The notes below the pieces were generated by a model that did not search any database, was not told where the DNA came from, and saw only the letters and a list, made by a program, of their open reading frames with translations. A stretch of DNA of 64,000 nt. It comes from Streptomyces asiaticus (GTDB taxonomy: Bacteria > Actinomycetota > Actinomycetes > Streptomycetales > Streptomycetaceae). A program made the translations under genes and the position numbers. The stretch is from contig NZ_JAGSHX010000006.1 of NCBI RefSeq assembly GCF_018138715.1, positions 8,618,001 through 8,682,000 on the forward strand. Reading direction: 5' to 3'. Of the stretch, positions 28,617 to 37,811 are shown one piece after another (position 1 is the stretch's first letter; each line of letters begins with the position of its first letter).

Positions 28617-28630
28617 GCCGGTCGGCGCCG

Positions 28631-28708
28631 AAGCTTTCCGCGGCCCGGAGAGGTCTTTCGCGTGCCCGGAGCGAGTCTTTCGCGGTCCGGCGAAGCCTTC
28701 CCCGGCCC
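28631..28708. repeat. Imperfect 20-22-bp tandem repeats in a divergent promoter region
   Basis: Three to four degenerate copies of a unit like TCTTTCGCGGYCCGG lie between the LacI and CDF promoters. They may hold extra regulator sites; no coding sense. Confidence 0.5.
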
Positions 28709-28713
28709 AACGG

Positions 28714-28742
28714 GTGCATGCGTGCGCGTGTATGCACATAAT
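28714..28742 (+). promoter_or_regulatory. Promoter and palindrome before the metal transporter
   Basis: GTGCAT (28714-28719) and ATGCAC (28732-28737) form an inverted repeat with a 12-bp spacer. CATAAT at 28737-28742 is a good -10. Initiation about 7 bp later would fall at the ATG 28749, so the message may be leaderless. The palindrome could be the site of the ArsR-family protein encoded downstream. Confidence 0.45.
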
Positions 28743-28748
28743 GGTGGC

Positions 28749-29762
28749 ATGGAGTCCCATCACCACGGACACCGGCACCACCACCGCCGGCACCAGCTCG
28801 CGCATCTGCTGAAACCGCACTCCCACGAGTCGGCGCAGAAGGTCGACTCCGCGCTGGAGTCCTCGGCCGAGGGCATGCGTGCCCTGTGGCTGTCCCTCGC
28901 CGTCCTCGGCGCCACCGCGGTCCTCCAAGCCGCGGTCGTCGTGCTGTCCGGCTCGGTGGCGCTGCTGGGCGACACCGTTCACAACGCCGCCGACGCGCTG
29001 ACCGCGCTGCCGCTCGGCGTGGCGTTCGTCCTGGGACGCCGCGCGGCGGACCGCCGGTTCACCTACGGCTACGGCCGGGCCGAGGACCTGGCCGGGATCG
29101 TCATCGTCCTGACCATCGCCGCCTCGGCGGCCCTGGCCGCGTACGAGGCCGTGGAGCGGCTGCTGCACCCGCGCGCCATGTCCCATCCGGGCGTCGTCGC
29201 GGTCGCGGCGGCCCTCGGCTTCATCGGCAACGAATGGGTGGCCCGCCACCGGATCCGGGTCGGGCGCCGGATCGGCTCCGCGGCCCTGGTCGCCGACGGA
29301 CTGCACGCCCGCACCGACGGCTTCACCTCCCTGGCCGTGCTGCTGGGCGCGGGCGGCGCGGCGCTCGGCCGGCAGCTCGCGGACCCGATCGTCGGCCTGG
29401 CCATCACCGCCGCCATCCTGCTCGTCCTCAAGGACGCCGCCCGCGAGGTGTTCCGGCGGCTGATGGACTCCGTCGACCCGGCGGTGATCGACGCGGGCGA
29501 GGCCGCCCTGCGCGAGGTCCCCGGAGTGCTCGGGGTGACCGAACTCCGGATGCGCTGGATCGGCCACCGGCTGCGTGCCGAGGTCACGGTCGAGGTGGAC
29601 GGCGGCCTGGAACTGCGGGCGGCGCACGATGTGGCGGTCGGGGCCGAACACGCCCTCCTCCACGCGGTGCCCCGGCTGACCGCCGCCCTGGTGCACACCG
29701 ATCCGGCCCCCGGGCCGGGTGCGGAGGACCCGCATCGCCTGCTGGCCCACCACGCCGTGTGA
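28749..29762 (+). CDS. Cation diffusion facilitator (metal exporter)
   Basis: 337 residues. His-rich N-terminus (MESHHHGHRHHHRRHQ), then six membrane helices with the metal-site motifs GDTVHNAADAL in TM2 and ADGLHARTDGFTS in TM5, and a cytoplasmic C-terminal domain (DAGEAALREVPGVLGVTELRMRWIG). It exports divalent metal, probably zinc or a similar ion, in exchange for protons. No Shine-Dalgarno precedes ATG 28749. Convergent with the ArsR-family gene, which starts beyond its stop and may sense the same metal. Confidence 0.9.
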   Translation: MESHHHGHRHHHRRHQLAHLLKPHSHESAQKVDSALESSAEGMRALWLSLAVLGATAVLQAAVVVLSGSVALLGDTVHNAADALTALPLGVAFVLGRRAADRRFTYGYGRAEDLAGIVIVLTIAASAALAAYEAVERLLHPRAMSHPGVVAVAAALGFIGNEWVARHRIRVGRRIGSAALVADGLHARTDGFTSLAVLLGAGGAALGRQLADPIVGLAITAAILLVLKDAAREVFRRLMDSVDPAVIDAGEAALREVPGVLGVTELRMRWIGHRLRAEVTVEVDGGLELRAAHDVAVGAEHALLHAVPRLTAALVHTDPAPGPGAEDPHRLLAHHAV

Positions 29763-29787
29763 GCGCCACCTGGAGACGGATGGGGGC

Positions 29788-30147
29788 TCAGTCGTGCGGC
29801 GGGGCCCCGGTGACCATGTGGTCCGCGTGGTTGACGGCCTCGGTGACCAGCCGGCGCAGATGGCCGTCGTGAAGGGAGTACACCGAGCGGCGGCCCTCCT
29901 TGCGCACCTGGACCAGCCCGGCCAGCCGGAGCTTGGCCAGATGCTGGCTGACCGCCGGGCGGGCCGCGCCGCTGGCCTCGGTGAGGGTGTTGACATCGGC
30001 CTCGCCCCGGGCGAGGGACCACACCAGATGCAGCCGGGTCGGGTCGGACAGCAGCGAGAAGACATTGGCGGCCGTGGCGAACTGCGCCGCGCCGCTGGGA
30101 TGCGTATGCGACCGGGTCGCAGGTGAGGAGGGTTCGCTGACCGGCAT
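29788..30147 (-). CDS. ArsR/SmtB-family regulator
   Basis: 119 residues. The winged helix is VFSLLSDPTRLHLVWSLARGEADVNTL, then ARPAVSQHLAKLRLAGLVQVRKEGRRSVYSL. The C-terminal helix carries Asp and His (DGHLRRLVTEAVNHADHM), in positions like the alpha-5 zinc site of SmtB/CzrA. There is no cysteine motif of the alpha-3 type. It should release DNA when a divalent metal binds and probably controls the CDF gene, which ends 25 bp away on the other strand. Confidence 0.87.
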   Translation of the reverse strand: MPVSEPSSPATRSHTHPSGAAQFATAANVFSLLSDPTRLHLVWSLARGEADVNTLTEASGAARPAVSQHLAKLRLAGLVQVRKEGRRSVYSLHDGHLRRLVTEAVNHADHMVTGAPPHD

Positions 30148-30224
30148 GCCCCCATCGTAGAGCGGCGGGCAAGGGGCGGACCCCGCTCGGCCGGTGGTCG
30201 AATCCGCGCACCATACTGGAGCAC

Positions 30225-30305
30225 ATGCGCTACGCCGTCTGCTGGCAGCTTCCGCTGCCGCGCGCCCTCGGATCCGTCGCCGCCTCATACCCGGGCCGGG
30301 GCTGA
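30225..30305 (+). CDS. Possible 26-residue leader ORF
   Basis: ATG 30225 has GGAG 6 bp upstream and reads MRYAVCWQLPLPRALGSVAA plus six residues, ending 3 bp before the permease ATG at 30309. CATACT eight bases before it could be a -10. The spacing suggests translational coupling, but nothing shows the peptide is functional. Confidence 0.3.
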   Translation: MRYAVCWQLPLPRALGSVAASYPGRG

Positions 30306-30308
30306 GCG

Positions 30309-31574
<1,266 letters not shown>

Positions 31575-31654
31575 CCGATCCCCGCCACTGGGGTGCGCCG
31601 GGCCCGGAAGCGTCCCTTCCAGCCGCTCTGAGCAGGTCATATGCCGGTTTGTGA

Positions 31655-31678
31655 GGAATGCCACCCCGGGTGGATTCC
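31655..31678. promoter_or_regulatory. Inverted repeat before an MFS exporter
   Basis: GGAAT-G-CCACC / GGTGG-ATTCC form a 10-bp paired stem around a CCG centre, with one bulged base. It lies in the 228-bp gap 125 bp before the MFS gene and could be an operator or a terminator for the permease. No regulator gene is adjacent. Confidence 0.4.
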
Positions 31679-31802
31679 GCGTCCTGGAGAGCCGTCTGTG
31701 AGCATGGGTCGTCGCTGACGTACGGCAACCCGTGTCAGCCGGGCCCCGGATACGGGCCCTCTCCACTTCCGCCCCGCACCCGGAAACCGGCCTGACCTCG
31801 CC

Positions 31803-33188
31803 ATGACCCCCTCCCTGCCGCCCCGCATACCCAGGCCCCGCTCCCCGGAGCGGGGCACACGCACCCCGTGGCGCAGTCTGCGCCACGGGGCCATGCGGTG
31901 GTGGTCGGCGGCGAACCTGGTGTCCAACGTCGGCACCTGGATGCAGTTGACCGTGCAGAACCTGCTGGTGCTGCACATCACCGGCTCCGCCGCCACCACC
32001 GGGCTCTCCCTCTCCGTGCAGGCCGCCCCCGGGCTGCTCATGGGGCTGCTCGGCGGAGCGGCGGTGGACGCATGGCCGCGCAAGCTCACGGCGGCCGTCA
32101 GCCAGGCGGTGCTGGGCCTCGTCGCCTTCGTCACGGCCGCCCTGGTCGCGTTCGACCTGCTCAACGTGGTCTCGCTGATGGTGCTCGCCGCGGTGACCGG
32201 TCTCGTCGCCACCGTGGACGCGCCCGCCTGCGCCCTGCTCGGCAACGATCTGGTGCCGCCCGACGACGTCCCCTCGGCGATCGCCCTGGGCTCCGTCGTC
32301 AGCAGCGCCGGCCGGCTCATCGGCGTGGCCTGCGCGGGTGTCGCGGTGGGCACGCTCGGTACCGCGGCCGCCTACGCCGTCAACGGGCTGTCGTTCCTGT
32401 GTGTCGCGGCCGTCATCCCCTTCCTGCGCCCCCACCCGGGCGCGGCCACCGCCGCGGGCCCGCCCGCCGCCGCGGGCCCGCCCGCCGCGCGCCTGGACCG
32501 GCTCTCCGGTGCCGGTGCCCGCGACGGGCTGGGCTTCTTCGTGAAGCGGCCGCGTCTGGTCGCCCTCACCGTGATCACGGCGGTGAGTGCCGTCTTCGGC
32601 CGGAACTACGGACTGACCCTGGCGGTCCTGGTCACCGGCCCGCTGGCCGGGAGCTCCGAGGACTTCGGGACCGTGGCCACCGTCCTGGCCGTGGGCGGGA
32701 TCGCGGGCGCGGTCCTCGCGGGGCGGATGCAGCGGCCGTCGGTGCGGATGGTGGGCGCGCTCGCCGCCGCCGGGGCACTGCTCCAGGCGCTGGCCGGGCT
32801 GTCGCCGGGGCTGATCCCGCTGCTGGTGCTGGTGGCCCCGATGGCGGTGGCCGAGTCGGTCTCCGACACGGCCGGTACCACGGTGCTCCAGACCGACCCG
32901 CCGCCCGGGATGCGCGGCCGGGTGCTCGGCGTGTGGCGCACCGCGGAGACCGGCTGGGGCCTGGCCGGTCCGCCCCTGCTGGGCCTGCTCATGGAGTGGG
33001 CGGGGCCGCGCGGCGCCCTGGTGACCGGTGGGCTGATCATCGCGGCGGTCATCGGCGCGGGCACGCTGGTGCACGCCCGCCGCACCGCTTCCCGCCGCAC
33101 GCCCGCCACCGTCGTTCCCGTCGAGCCCGCCGCCGCGGAACGGGCTGCCGCGCCGGTGTCGCACGAACCCCTTTCCCCTATCGGTTGA
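31803..33188 (+). CDS. MFS exporter (EntS/TMS_MFS_3-like)
   Basis: 461 residues, about 12 membrane helices. SAANLVSNVGTWMQLTVQNLLVL and SAIALGSVVSSAGRLIG are features of the EntS-like enterobactin/macrolide exporter group, as is PPGMRGRVLGVWRTAETGWGLAGP. The middle loop contains a duplicated 18-bp unit coding PPAAAGPPAA. The substrate is unknown; export of a small hydrophobic metabolite is the usual role. Monocistronic, lying before the glycan cluster. The C-terminus is a short Ala/Pro-rich tail. Confidence 0.8.
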   Translation: MTPSLPPRIPRPRSPERGTRTPWRSLRHGAMRWWSAANLVSNVGTWMQLTVQNLLVLHITGSAATTGLSLSVQAAPGLLMGLLGGAAVDAWPRKLTAAVSQAVLGLVAFVTAALVAFDLLNVVSLMVLAAVTGLVATVDAPACALLGNDLVPPDDVPSAIALGSVVSSAGRLIGVACAGVAVGTLGTAAAYAVNGLSFLCVAAVIPFLRPHPGAATAAGPPAAAGPPAARLDRLSGAGARDGLGFFVKRPRLVALTVITAVSAVFGRNYGLTLAVLVTGPLAGSSEDFGTVATVLAVGGIAGAVLAGRMQRPSVRMVGALAAAGALLQALAGLSPGLIPLLVLVAPMAVAESVSDTAGTTVLQTDPPPGMRGRVLGVWRTAETGWGLAGPPLLGLLMEWAGPRGALVTGGLIIAAVIGAGTLVHARRTASRRTPATVVPVEPAAAERAAAPVSHEPLSPIG

Positions 33189-33221
33189 CCCGGTAGGGGG
33201 AGGAACGGGGGGATGTGCCCT

Positions 33222-33246
33222 GATTGCCTCCTTTCGTCGCGGGTAC
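33222..33246 (+). promoter_or_regulatory. Sigma-B-like promoter of the glycan cluster
   Basis: GATT at 33222-33225, a 15-bp spacer and GGGTAC at 33241-33246 fit the Streptomyces sigma-B consensus (GNNT-N14-16-GGGTAY). It lies 36 bp before the first gene of the cluster. The -35 pattern is loose, so a chance match is possible. Confidence 0.45.
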
Positions 33247-33281
33247 TGGGGTGGGGCCCAACGCGAAGGAAGGGAGGGGCC

Positions 33282-34253
33282 ATGGAGCGATCCGACTCCG
33301 TCGTCCCCGTCCGTACCTGGTCGCACGCCGTGGTCACCGGGGGAGCCGGATTCGTCGGTTCACATCTGTGCGCGGCGCTTCTCGACCAGGGCACGGCCGT
33401 GACCTGTGTGGACGATTTCTGCACCGGAACCCCGGACAACGTGGCCCACCTGATGGACCGGCCCGGCTTCACCCTTCAGCATGCCGATGTCACCGAGGGG
33501 TTCGAGGTGAAGCGGCCCGCCGATCTCGTCCTGCACTTCGCGTCCCCCGCCTCCCCGGCCGACTATCTGCGGCTGCCGCTGCACACCCTGGAGACGGGCA
33601 GCCTCGGCACCCGCAACGCACTGGCCCTGGCCCGCCGCCACGAGGCGCGCTTCGTGCTGGCCTCCACCTCGGAGGCGTACGGCGACCCGCAGCAGCATCC
33701 GCAGAACGAGCGCTACTGGGGCAATGTCAACCCGGTCGGACCGCGCAGCGTCTACGACGAGGCCAAGCGCTTCGGCGAGGCCCTGACCTGCGCCGAGGCC
33801 GGGACGAACGGCACGGATGCCGGCATTGTGCGGCTGTTCAACACCTACGGGCCGCGCATGCGCGGACACGACGGACGGGCCGTGCCCACCTTCATCCGGC
33901 AGGCGCTGGCCGATGAGCCCCTCACGGTCACCGGCGACGGCAGCCAGACGCGCTCGCTCGCCTACATCGACGACACCGTGCGCGGCATCCTCGCCATGGC
34001 CGGATCCGACCTCCTCGGCCCGGTCAACATCGGCAACGCGGACGAGATCACCATGCTGGACCTCGCCCACAAGATCATCGAACTGGCCGGTTCGCGCTCC
34101 GCCGTCGCGTTCATCGACCGGCCCACCGACGACCCCGCCGTCCGCTGCCCGGACATCACCCTCGCCCGCGGCAAGCTCCAGTGGGCACCGGCCGTCCCCG
34201 CCGACGAGGGGCTGGCCCGCACCATCGACTGGTTCCGCCGCCAGGCCGCCTGA
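33282..34253 (+). CDS. NAD-dependent NDP-sugar epimerase/dehydratase/decarboxylase
   Basis: 323 residues of the extended short-chain dehydrogenase family. GGAGFVGSHLC is the NAD loop, DDFCTGTPDNVAHL follows strand 2, and the catalytic set is STSEAYGDPQQHPQNE with VYDEAKRFGEAL (Tyr-x3-Lys). The sequence is closest in pattern to UDP-glucuronate decarboxylase/UDP-xylose synthase-type enzymes. HldD-type ADP-heptose epimerases are in the same superfamily, but the GNVNPVGPRSVYDEAKR block favours the UXS group. ATG 33282 follows GGAAGGGAGGGG. First gene of the cluster. Confidence 0.8.
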   Translation: MERSDSVVPVRTWSHAVVTGGAGFVGSHLCAALLDQGTAVTCVDDFCTGTPDNVAHLMDRPGFTLQHADVTEGFEVKRPADLVLHFASPASPADYLRLPLHTLETGSLGTRNALALARRHEARFVLASTSEAYGDPQQHPQNERYWGNVNPVGPRSVYDEAKRFGEALTCAEAGTNGTDAGIVRLFNTYGPRMRGHDGRAVPTFIRQALADEPLTVTGDGSQTRSLAYIDDTVRGILAMAGSDLLGPVNIGNADEITMLDLAHKIIELAGSRSAVAFIDRPTDDPAVRCPDITLARGKLQWAPAVPADEGLARTIDWFRRQAA

Positions 34254-34318
34254 CGCCCTCGCCCAACCGCCTTCACGCCCCCTTCCGCCGCGGCCCCGGG
34301 CCGCCGAAAGGTCCGCCC

Positions 34319-35995
34319 ATGCGCATCCTCGGCATCAACGCCCTCTTCCACGACCCGGCCGCCGCCCTGGTCGTCGACGGCCGTACCGTCGCCGCCGCCG
34401 AGGAGGAGCGGTTCTCCCGGCGCAAACACGGCAAACGGCCGGTGCCGTTTTCCGCCTGGGAGCTCCCGGAGAAGGCGGCGGCCTGGTGCCTGGAGCAGGC
34501 AGGGCTGCGCCCGGAGGACCTGGACGCCGTCGCCTACTCCTTCGACCCCGCCCTCGCCCGCCCCGCCGCGTCCATGGGCCTGGACGACCCCTGGGACCAC
34601 CTGCGGCTCACCTACGCCCGCGAGGCCCCCGGCTTCCTGCGCACCGCCCTGCCCGGACTGGACCCCGACGCCGTGCGGTTCGTCCCCCACCACATGGCGC
34701 ACGCCGCCTCCAGCGCGCTCGCCGCGCCCGGCGCCGACACCAGCTCCGTCCTCGTCCTCGACGGACGCGGGGAGGCCACCTCGCATCTCGCGGCGCGCCG
34801 CGTCGGCGACCGGCTGGAGCCGCTCCACGGCCAGGAGCTGCCCCACTCCCTGGGGCTGGTCTACGAGGAACTCACCGAGCACCTGGGCTTCCTGCGCTCC
34901 AGCGACGAGTACAAGGTGATGGCCCTCGCCTCCTACGGCACTCCGCGGATGCTGGACGAGCTGCGGCGGTTTGTGTACGCCACCGGCGACGGCGGTTTCC
35001 ACGCCACCGGGGTGCCCTGGGACGGGCTGTGCCCCCCGCTGCGCCCCGGCCAGGCGTGGTCGCAGTCGCACGCCGATCTCGCGGCGAGCGCCCAGGCGTG
35101 TCTGGAGGAGATACTGCTGGACCTGGTGCGCTGGCTGCACGGACGCACCCATGACCGGGTGCTGACCCTGGCCGGGGGAGTGGCGCTGAACTGCGTGGCC
35201 AACTCCCGTATCGCCCGCGAGGGCCCGTTCGACCGGGTCTGGGTCCAGCCCGCCGCCGGGGACGCGGGCACCGCGCTCGGCGGCGCCCTGCACTTGAGCG
35301 CACAGGGCGGCGACCGGCCCGAGCCGATGGCCGGGGCCGACCTCGGGCGCCGCTGGTCGGACGCCGAGCTGGAGGCGTGGCTGAAGACGGCCGCGGTGCC
35401 CTACGAACGCCCGGCCGATGTGGCCGAGACGGTGGCCGAGGCGCTCGCGGACGACGCGATCGTCGCCTGGTTCCAGGGGCGCTCCGAGTACGGGCCCCGG
35501 GCGCTGGGCCACCGCTCGCTGCTGGCCCACCCCGGCCGTTCGGGAAACCTCGAGCGGCTCAACGACGTCAAGGGGCGGGAGCAGTTCCGGCCGGTCGCCC
35601 CGATGGTGCGCGCCGAGCGCGCGGCCGAGATCTTCGACGGCCCGCTGCCCAGCCCGTACATGCTCTTCGTGCACGAGGTCGCGCCGGAGTGGCGGGACCG
35701 TATCCCGGCCGTGGTGCACGTGGACGGCACGGCCCGCATCCAGACCGTCGATTCCGCCGACGAACCGCTGGTGGCCCGCCTGCTGAGCGCGTTCGAACGC
35801 CGCACCGGGCTGCCGGTGGTCGTCAACACCAGCCTCAACACCTCGGGCCGGCCGATGGTCGACGATCCGCGTGACGCCCTGGAGTGCTTCGGCTCCGCCC
35901 CCGTCGACCTGCTGGCGATCGGGCCGTTCGTGATCCGCCGTGGCGCCTTCTTCGCGGGCGGCCGTCCGGACACGGCCGCGCCCGAGGGGGCCTGA
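34319..35995 (+). CDS. NodU/TobZ/CmcH-family O-carbamoyltransferase
   Basis: 558 residues. The Kae1-like N-terminal domain (MRILGINALFHDPAAALVVDG, EEERFSRRKHGK, HHMAHAASSAL with metal-binding His residues, and LAGGVALNCVANSRI) carries the carbamoyl-AMP site. The C-terminal YrdC-like domain begins near 370 (GRSEYGPRALGHRSLLAHP, KGREQFRPVAPMV and VVNTSLNTSG). It uses carbamoyl phosphate and ATP to carbamoylate a sugar hydroxyl, as in nodulation factor, tobramycin and bleomycin pathways. Within this operon the substrate is probably a heptose or hexose unit. Confidence 0.92.
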   Translation: MRILGINALFHDPAAALVVDGRTVAAAEEERFSRRKHGKRPVPFSAWELPEKAAAWCLEQAGLRPEDLDAVAYSFDPALARPAASMGLDDPWDHLRLTYAREAPGFLRTALPGLDPDAVRFVPHHMAHAASSALAAPGADTSSVLVLDGRGEATSHLAARRVGDRLEPLHGQELPHSLGLVYEELTEHLGFLRSSDEYKVMALASYGTPRMLDELRRFVYATGDGGFHATGVPWDGLCPPLRPGQAWSQSHADLAASAQACLEEILLDLVRWLHGRTHDRVLTLAGGVALNCVANSRIAREGPFDRVWVQPAAGDAGTALGGALHLSAQGGDRPEPMAGADLGRRWSDAELEAWLKTAAVPYERPADVAETVAEALADDAIVAWFQGRSEYGPRALGHRSLLAHPGRSGNLERLNDVKGREQFRPVAPMVRAERAAEIFDGPLPSPYMLFVHEVAPEWRDRIPAVVHVDGTARIQTVDSADEPLVARLLSAFERRTGLPVVVNTSLNTSGRPMVDDPRDALECFGSAPVDLLAIGPFVIRRGAFFAGGRPDTAAPEGA

Positions 35996-36082
35996 CGCCG
36001 GGGCACGTACCGCATATGAGCCGCACCGGCCCGTGCCCATCGCACATGACCGCACCGACCCCCGCCATGGGAGGAGCCAGGT

Positions 36083-37129
36083 ATGACGGACACCGGAGAG
36101 CGGACCGGCGGACCCGAGTACGCCGTGGTCATCCCGACGCTGGGCCGCCCCAGTCTCTCCGTGACCCTGCGGGCGCTCGCCGACGCCAAGGGTCCCGCGC
36201 CCCGGCGGGTCGTCCTCGTCGACGACCGGCCGCTGGAGGACTGCACCCCGCTGCCCGCCGACATCCCCACCGAGCTCGCCCCCCTGGTGGAGACCGCGCC
36301 CGGCTGCGCCGCCGGGCCCGCCGCCGCGCGCAACATCGGCTGGCGGGCCGCCCCCGAGCCCTGGACGGTCTTCCTCGACGACGATGTGGTCCCCGGCCCC
36401 ACCTGGGCGGACGACCTCGCCGCCGATCTGGCGGCGGCCGGTCCCGGCACCGGCGGGGTCCAGGCGCGGATCACCGTTCCGCTGCCGGAGGACCGCAGGC
36501 CCACCGACTGGGAGCGCACCACCGCGGGGCTGGCCTCCGCCCGCTGGATCACCGCCGACATGGCGTACCGGAGGGCCGCGCTGGCCGCGGTGGGCGGCTT
36601 CGACGAGCGGTTTCCGCGCGCCTTCCGCGAGGACGCCGACCTGGCGCTGCGGGTCATGGCCGCCGGGTGGCGGCTGGAGCGGGGATCGCGGAGCACGGTC
36701 CATCCGGTGCGCCCGGCGAACCGCTGGGTGTCGGTGCGCACCCAGGCGGGGAACGCGGACGACGTGCTGATGGCCAAGGTCCACGGCCGCGGCTGGTGGG
36801 ACCGGGCCGGCGCCCCGCGCGGCCGGCTGCCACGCCATCTGGCCATCGCGGCGGCCGGTGCCGTCGCCCTGACCGGCGCCCTGGCGGGCCGGCGGCGGGC
36901 GGCCGCGGCGGGCACGGCGCTGTGGCTGGCCGGAACCGCCGAATTCGCCCTGGCCCGGACCCGGCCCGGGCCGCGCACCCCGGACGAGCTCGCCACGATG
37001 GCCGTGACCAGCGCCGTCATCCCGCCCGTGGCCACCGCGCACTGGCTGGCGGGGCTGGTGCGGCACCGCGCGGCCGCCGCGTTCTGGCGGTCGGCGGCCA
37101 GGCGCACCAGGACGCTCGGGCATGGGTAG
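36083..37129 (+). CDS. Glycosyltransferase family 2
   Basis: 348 residues. The GT-A fold shows VVIPTLGRPSLSVTLRAL, AAARNIGWRAA, DDDVVPGP (DxD) and FREDADLALRVMAAGW (acceptor-base Glu/Asp). Beyond residue 245 a hydrophobic stretch (LAIAAAGAVALTGALAG, then AGTALWLAGTAEFALA) suggests membrane contact. It would use an NDP-sugar to extend a glycan on the inner face of the membrane. ATG 36083 follows GGAGGAGCC. Overlaps the long form of the next gene, so start choice downstream matters. Confidence 0.85.
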   Translation: MTDTGERTGGPEYAVVIPTLGRPSLSVTLRALADAKGPAPRRVVLVDDRPLEDCTPLPADIPTELAPLVETAPGCAAGPAAARNIGWRAAPEPWTVFLDDDVVPGPTWADDLAADLAAAGPGTGGVQARITVPLPEDRRPTDWERTTAGLASARWITADMAYRRAALAAVGGFDERFPRAFREDADLALRVMAAGWRLERGSRSTVHPVRPANRWVSVRTQAGNADDVLMAKVHGRGWWDRAGAPRGRLPRHLAIAAAGAVALTGALAGRRRAAAAGTALWLAGTAEFALARTRPGPRTPDELATMAVTSAVIPPVATAHWLAGLVRHRAAAAFWRSAARRTRTLGHG

Positions 37130-37220
37130 CGCTTGGTCGCGTTTGGTGATGGACCGTCCGGGCTACTCGGTGCCCGTGTTGGCCATATATGCACCAAAGG
37201 CACCATTCGTCCCAGGAGGG

Positions 37221-37811
37221 GTGCCGTGGCTGTTCACCCCGGGTGACCGTCCCGCCCGCCCCCGCGTGCCCGTCCGGCGGGGACTTCCGGGCGCTGTGCT
37301 CTTCGACCGGGACGGCACGCTGATCCAGGACGTCCCCTACAACGGCGATCCCGCCCGGGTGCGGCTCATGCCGCACGCCAGGGCCGCGGTCGACGCGGTA
37401 CGGGAGTGGGGCGTCCCGGTCGGGGTGGTCACCAACCAGTCGGGCGTCGCCCGCGGCCTGCTCACCCCCGGCGCGGTCGAGGCCGTCATGCGGCGGGTCG
37501 AGGAGCTGCTGGGACCCTTCGACATCTGGGCGGTGTGCCCCCATGGCCCCGCCGACCGCTGCGGGTGCCGCAAGCCCGCCCCCGGGCTGATCCACGCCGC
37601 GTGCGCGGCGCTGGGCACCGATCCGCGCAGGGCCGTCGTCCTCGGCGACATCGGCGCGGACCTGGCGGCGGCCCGCGCGGCGGGCGCCCGAGGCGTCCTC
37701 GTCCCCAACGCGGTGACCCGCCCGGAGGAGATCGCGTACGCCGCACGGACCGCACCGGACCTCCTGACGGCCGTACGGGGGCTGCCCGTCAGGGCGGGAG
37801 ACGCCCCATGA
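37221..37811 (+). CDS. gmhB: HAD-family phosphatase, GmhB-like
   Basis: About 196 residues from GTG 37221. HAD motif 1 is LFDRDGTLI, motif 2 VVTNQSG, and CPHGPADRCGCRKPAPGL is the zinc-finger loop that marks D-glycero-D-manno-heptose 1,7-bisphosphate 7-phosphatases (GmhB). Motif 4 is VVLGDIGADLAAARAAG. Codon bias starts only after about 37221; upstream in-frame starts (37122, 37149) lie in AT-richer, non-coding-like DNA. AGGAGGG abuts GTG 37221, which is an unusual spacing, so the start is uncertain. It overlaps the next gene by ATGA. Confidence 0.82.
   Translation: MPWLFTPGDRPARPRVPVRRGLPGAVLFDRDGTLIQDVPYNGDPARVRLMPHARAAVDAVREWGVPVGVVTNQSGVARGLLTPGAVEAVMRRVEELLGPFDIWAVCPHGPADRCGCRKPAPGLIHAACAALGTDPRRAVVLGDIGADLAAARAAGARGVLVPNAVTRPEEIAYAARTAPDLLTAVRGLPVRAGDAP

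Noticed and set aside
33962..37123. Another 1053-codon minus frame opposite the glycan cluster
   Set aside because: Same shadow effect; the plus strand carries convincing carbamoyltransferase and GT2 proteins.
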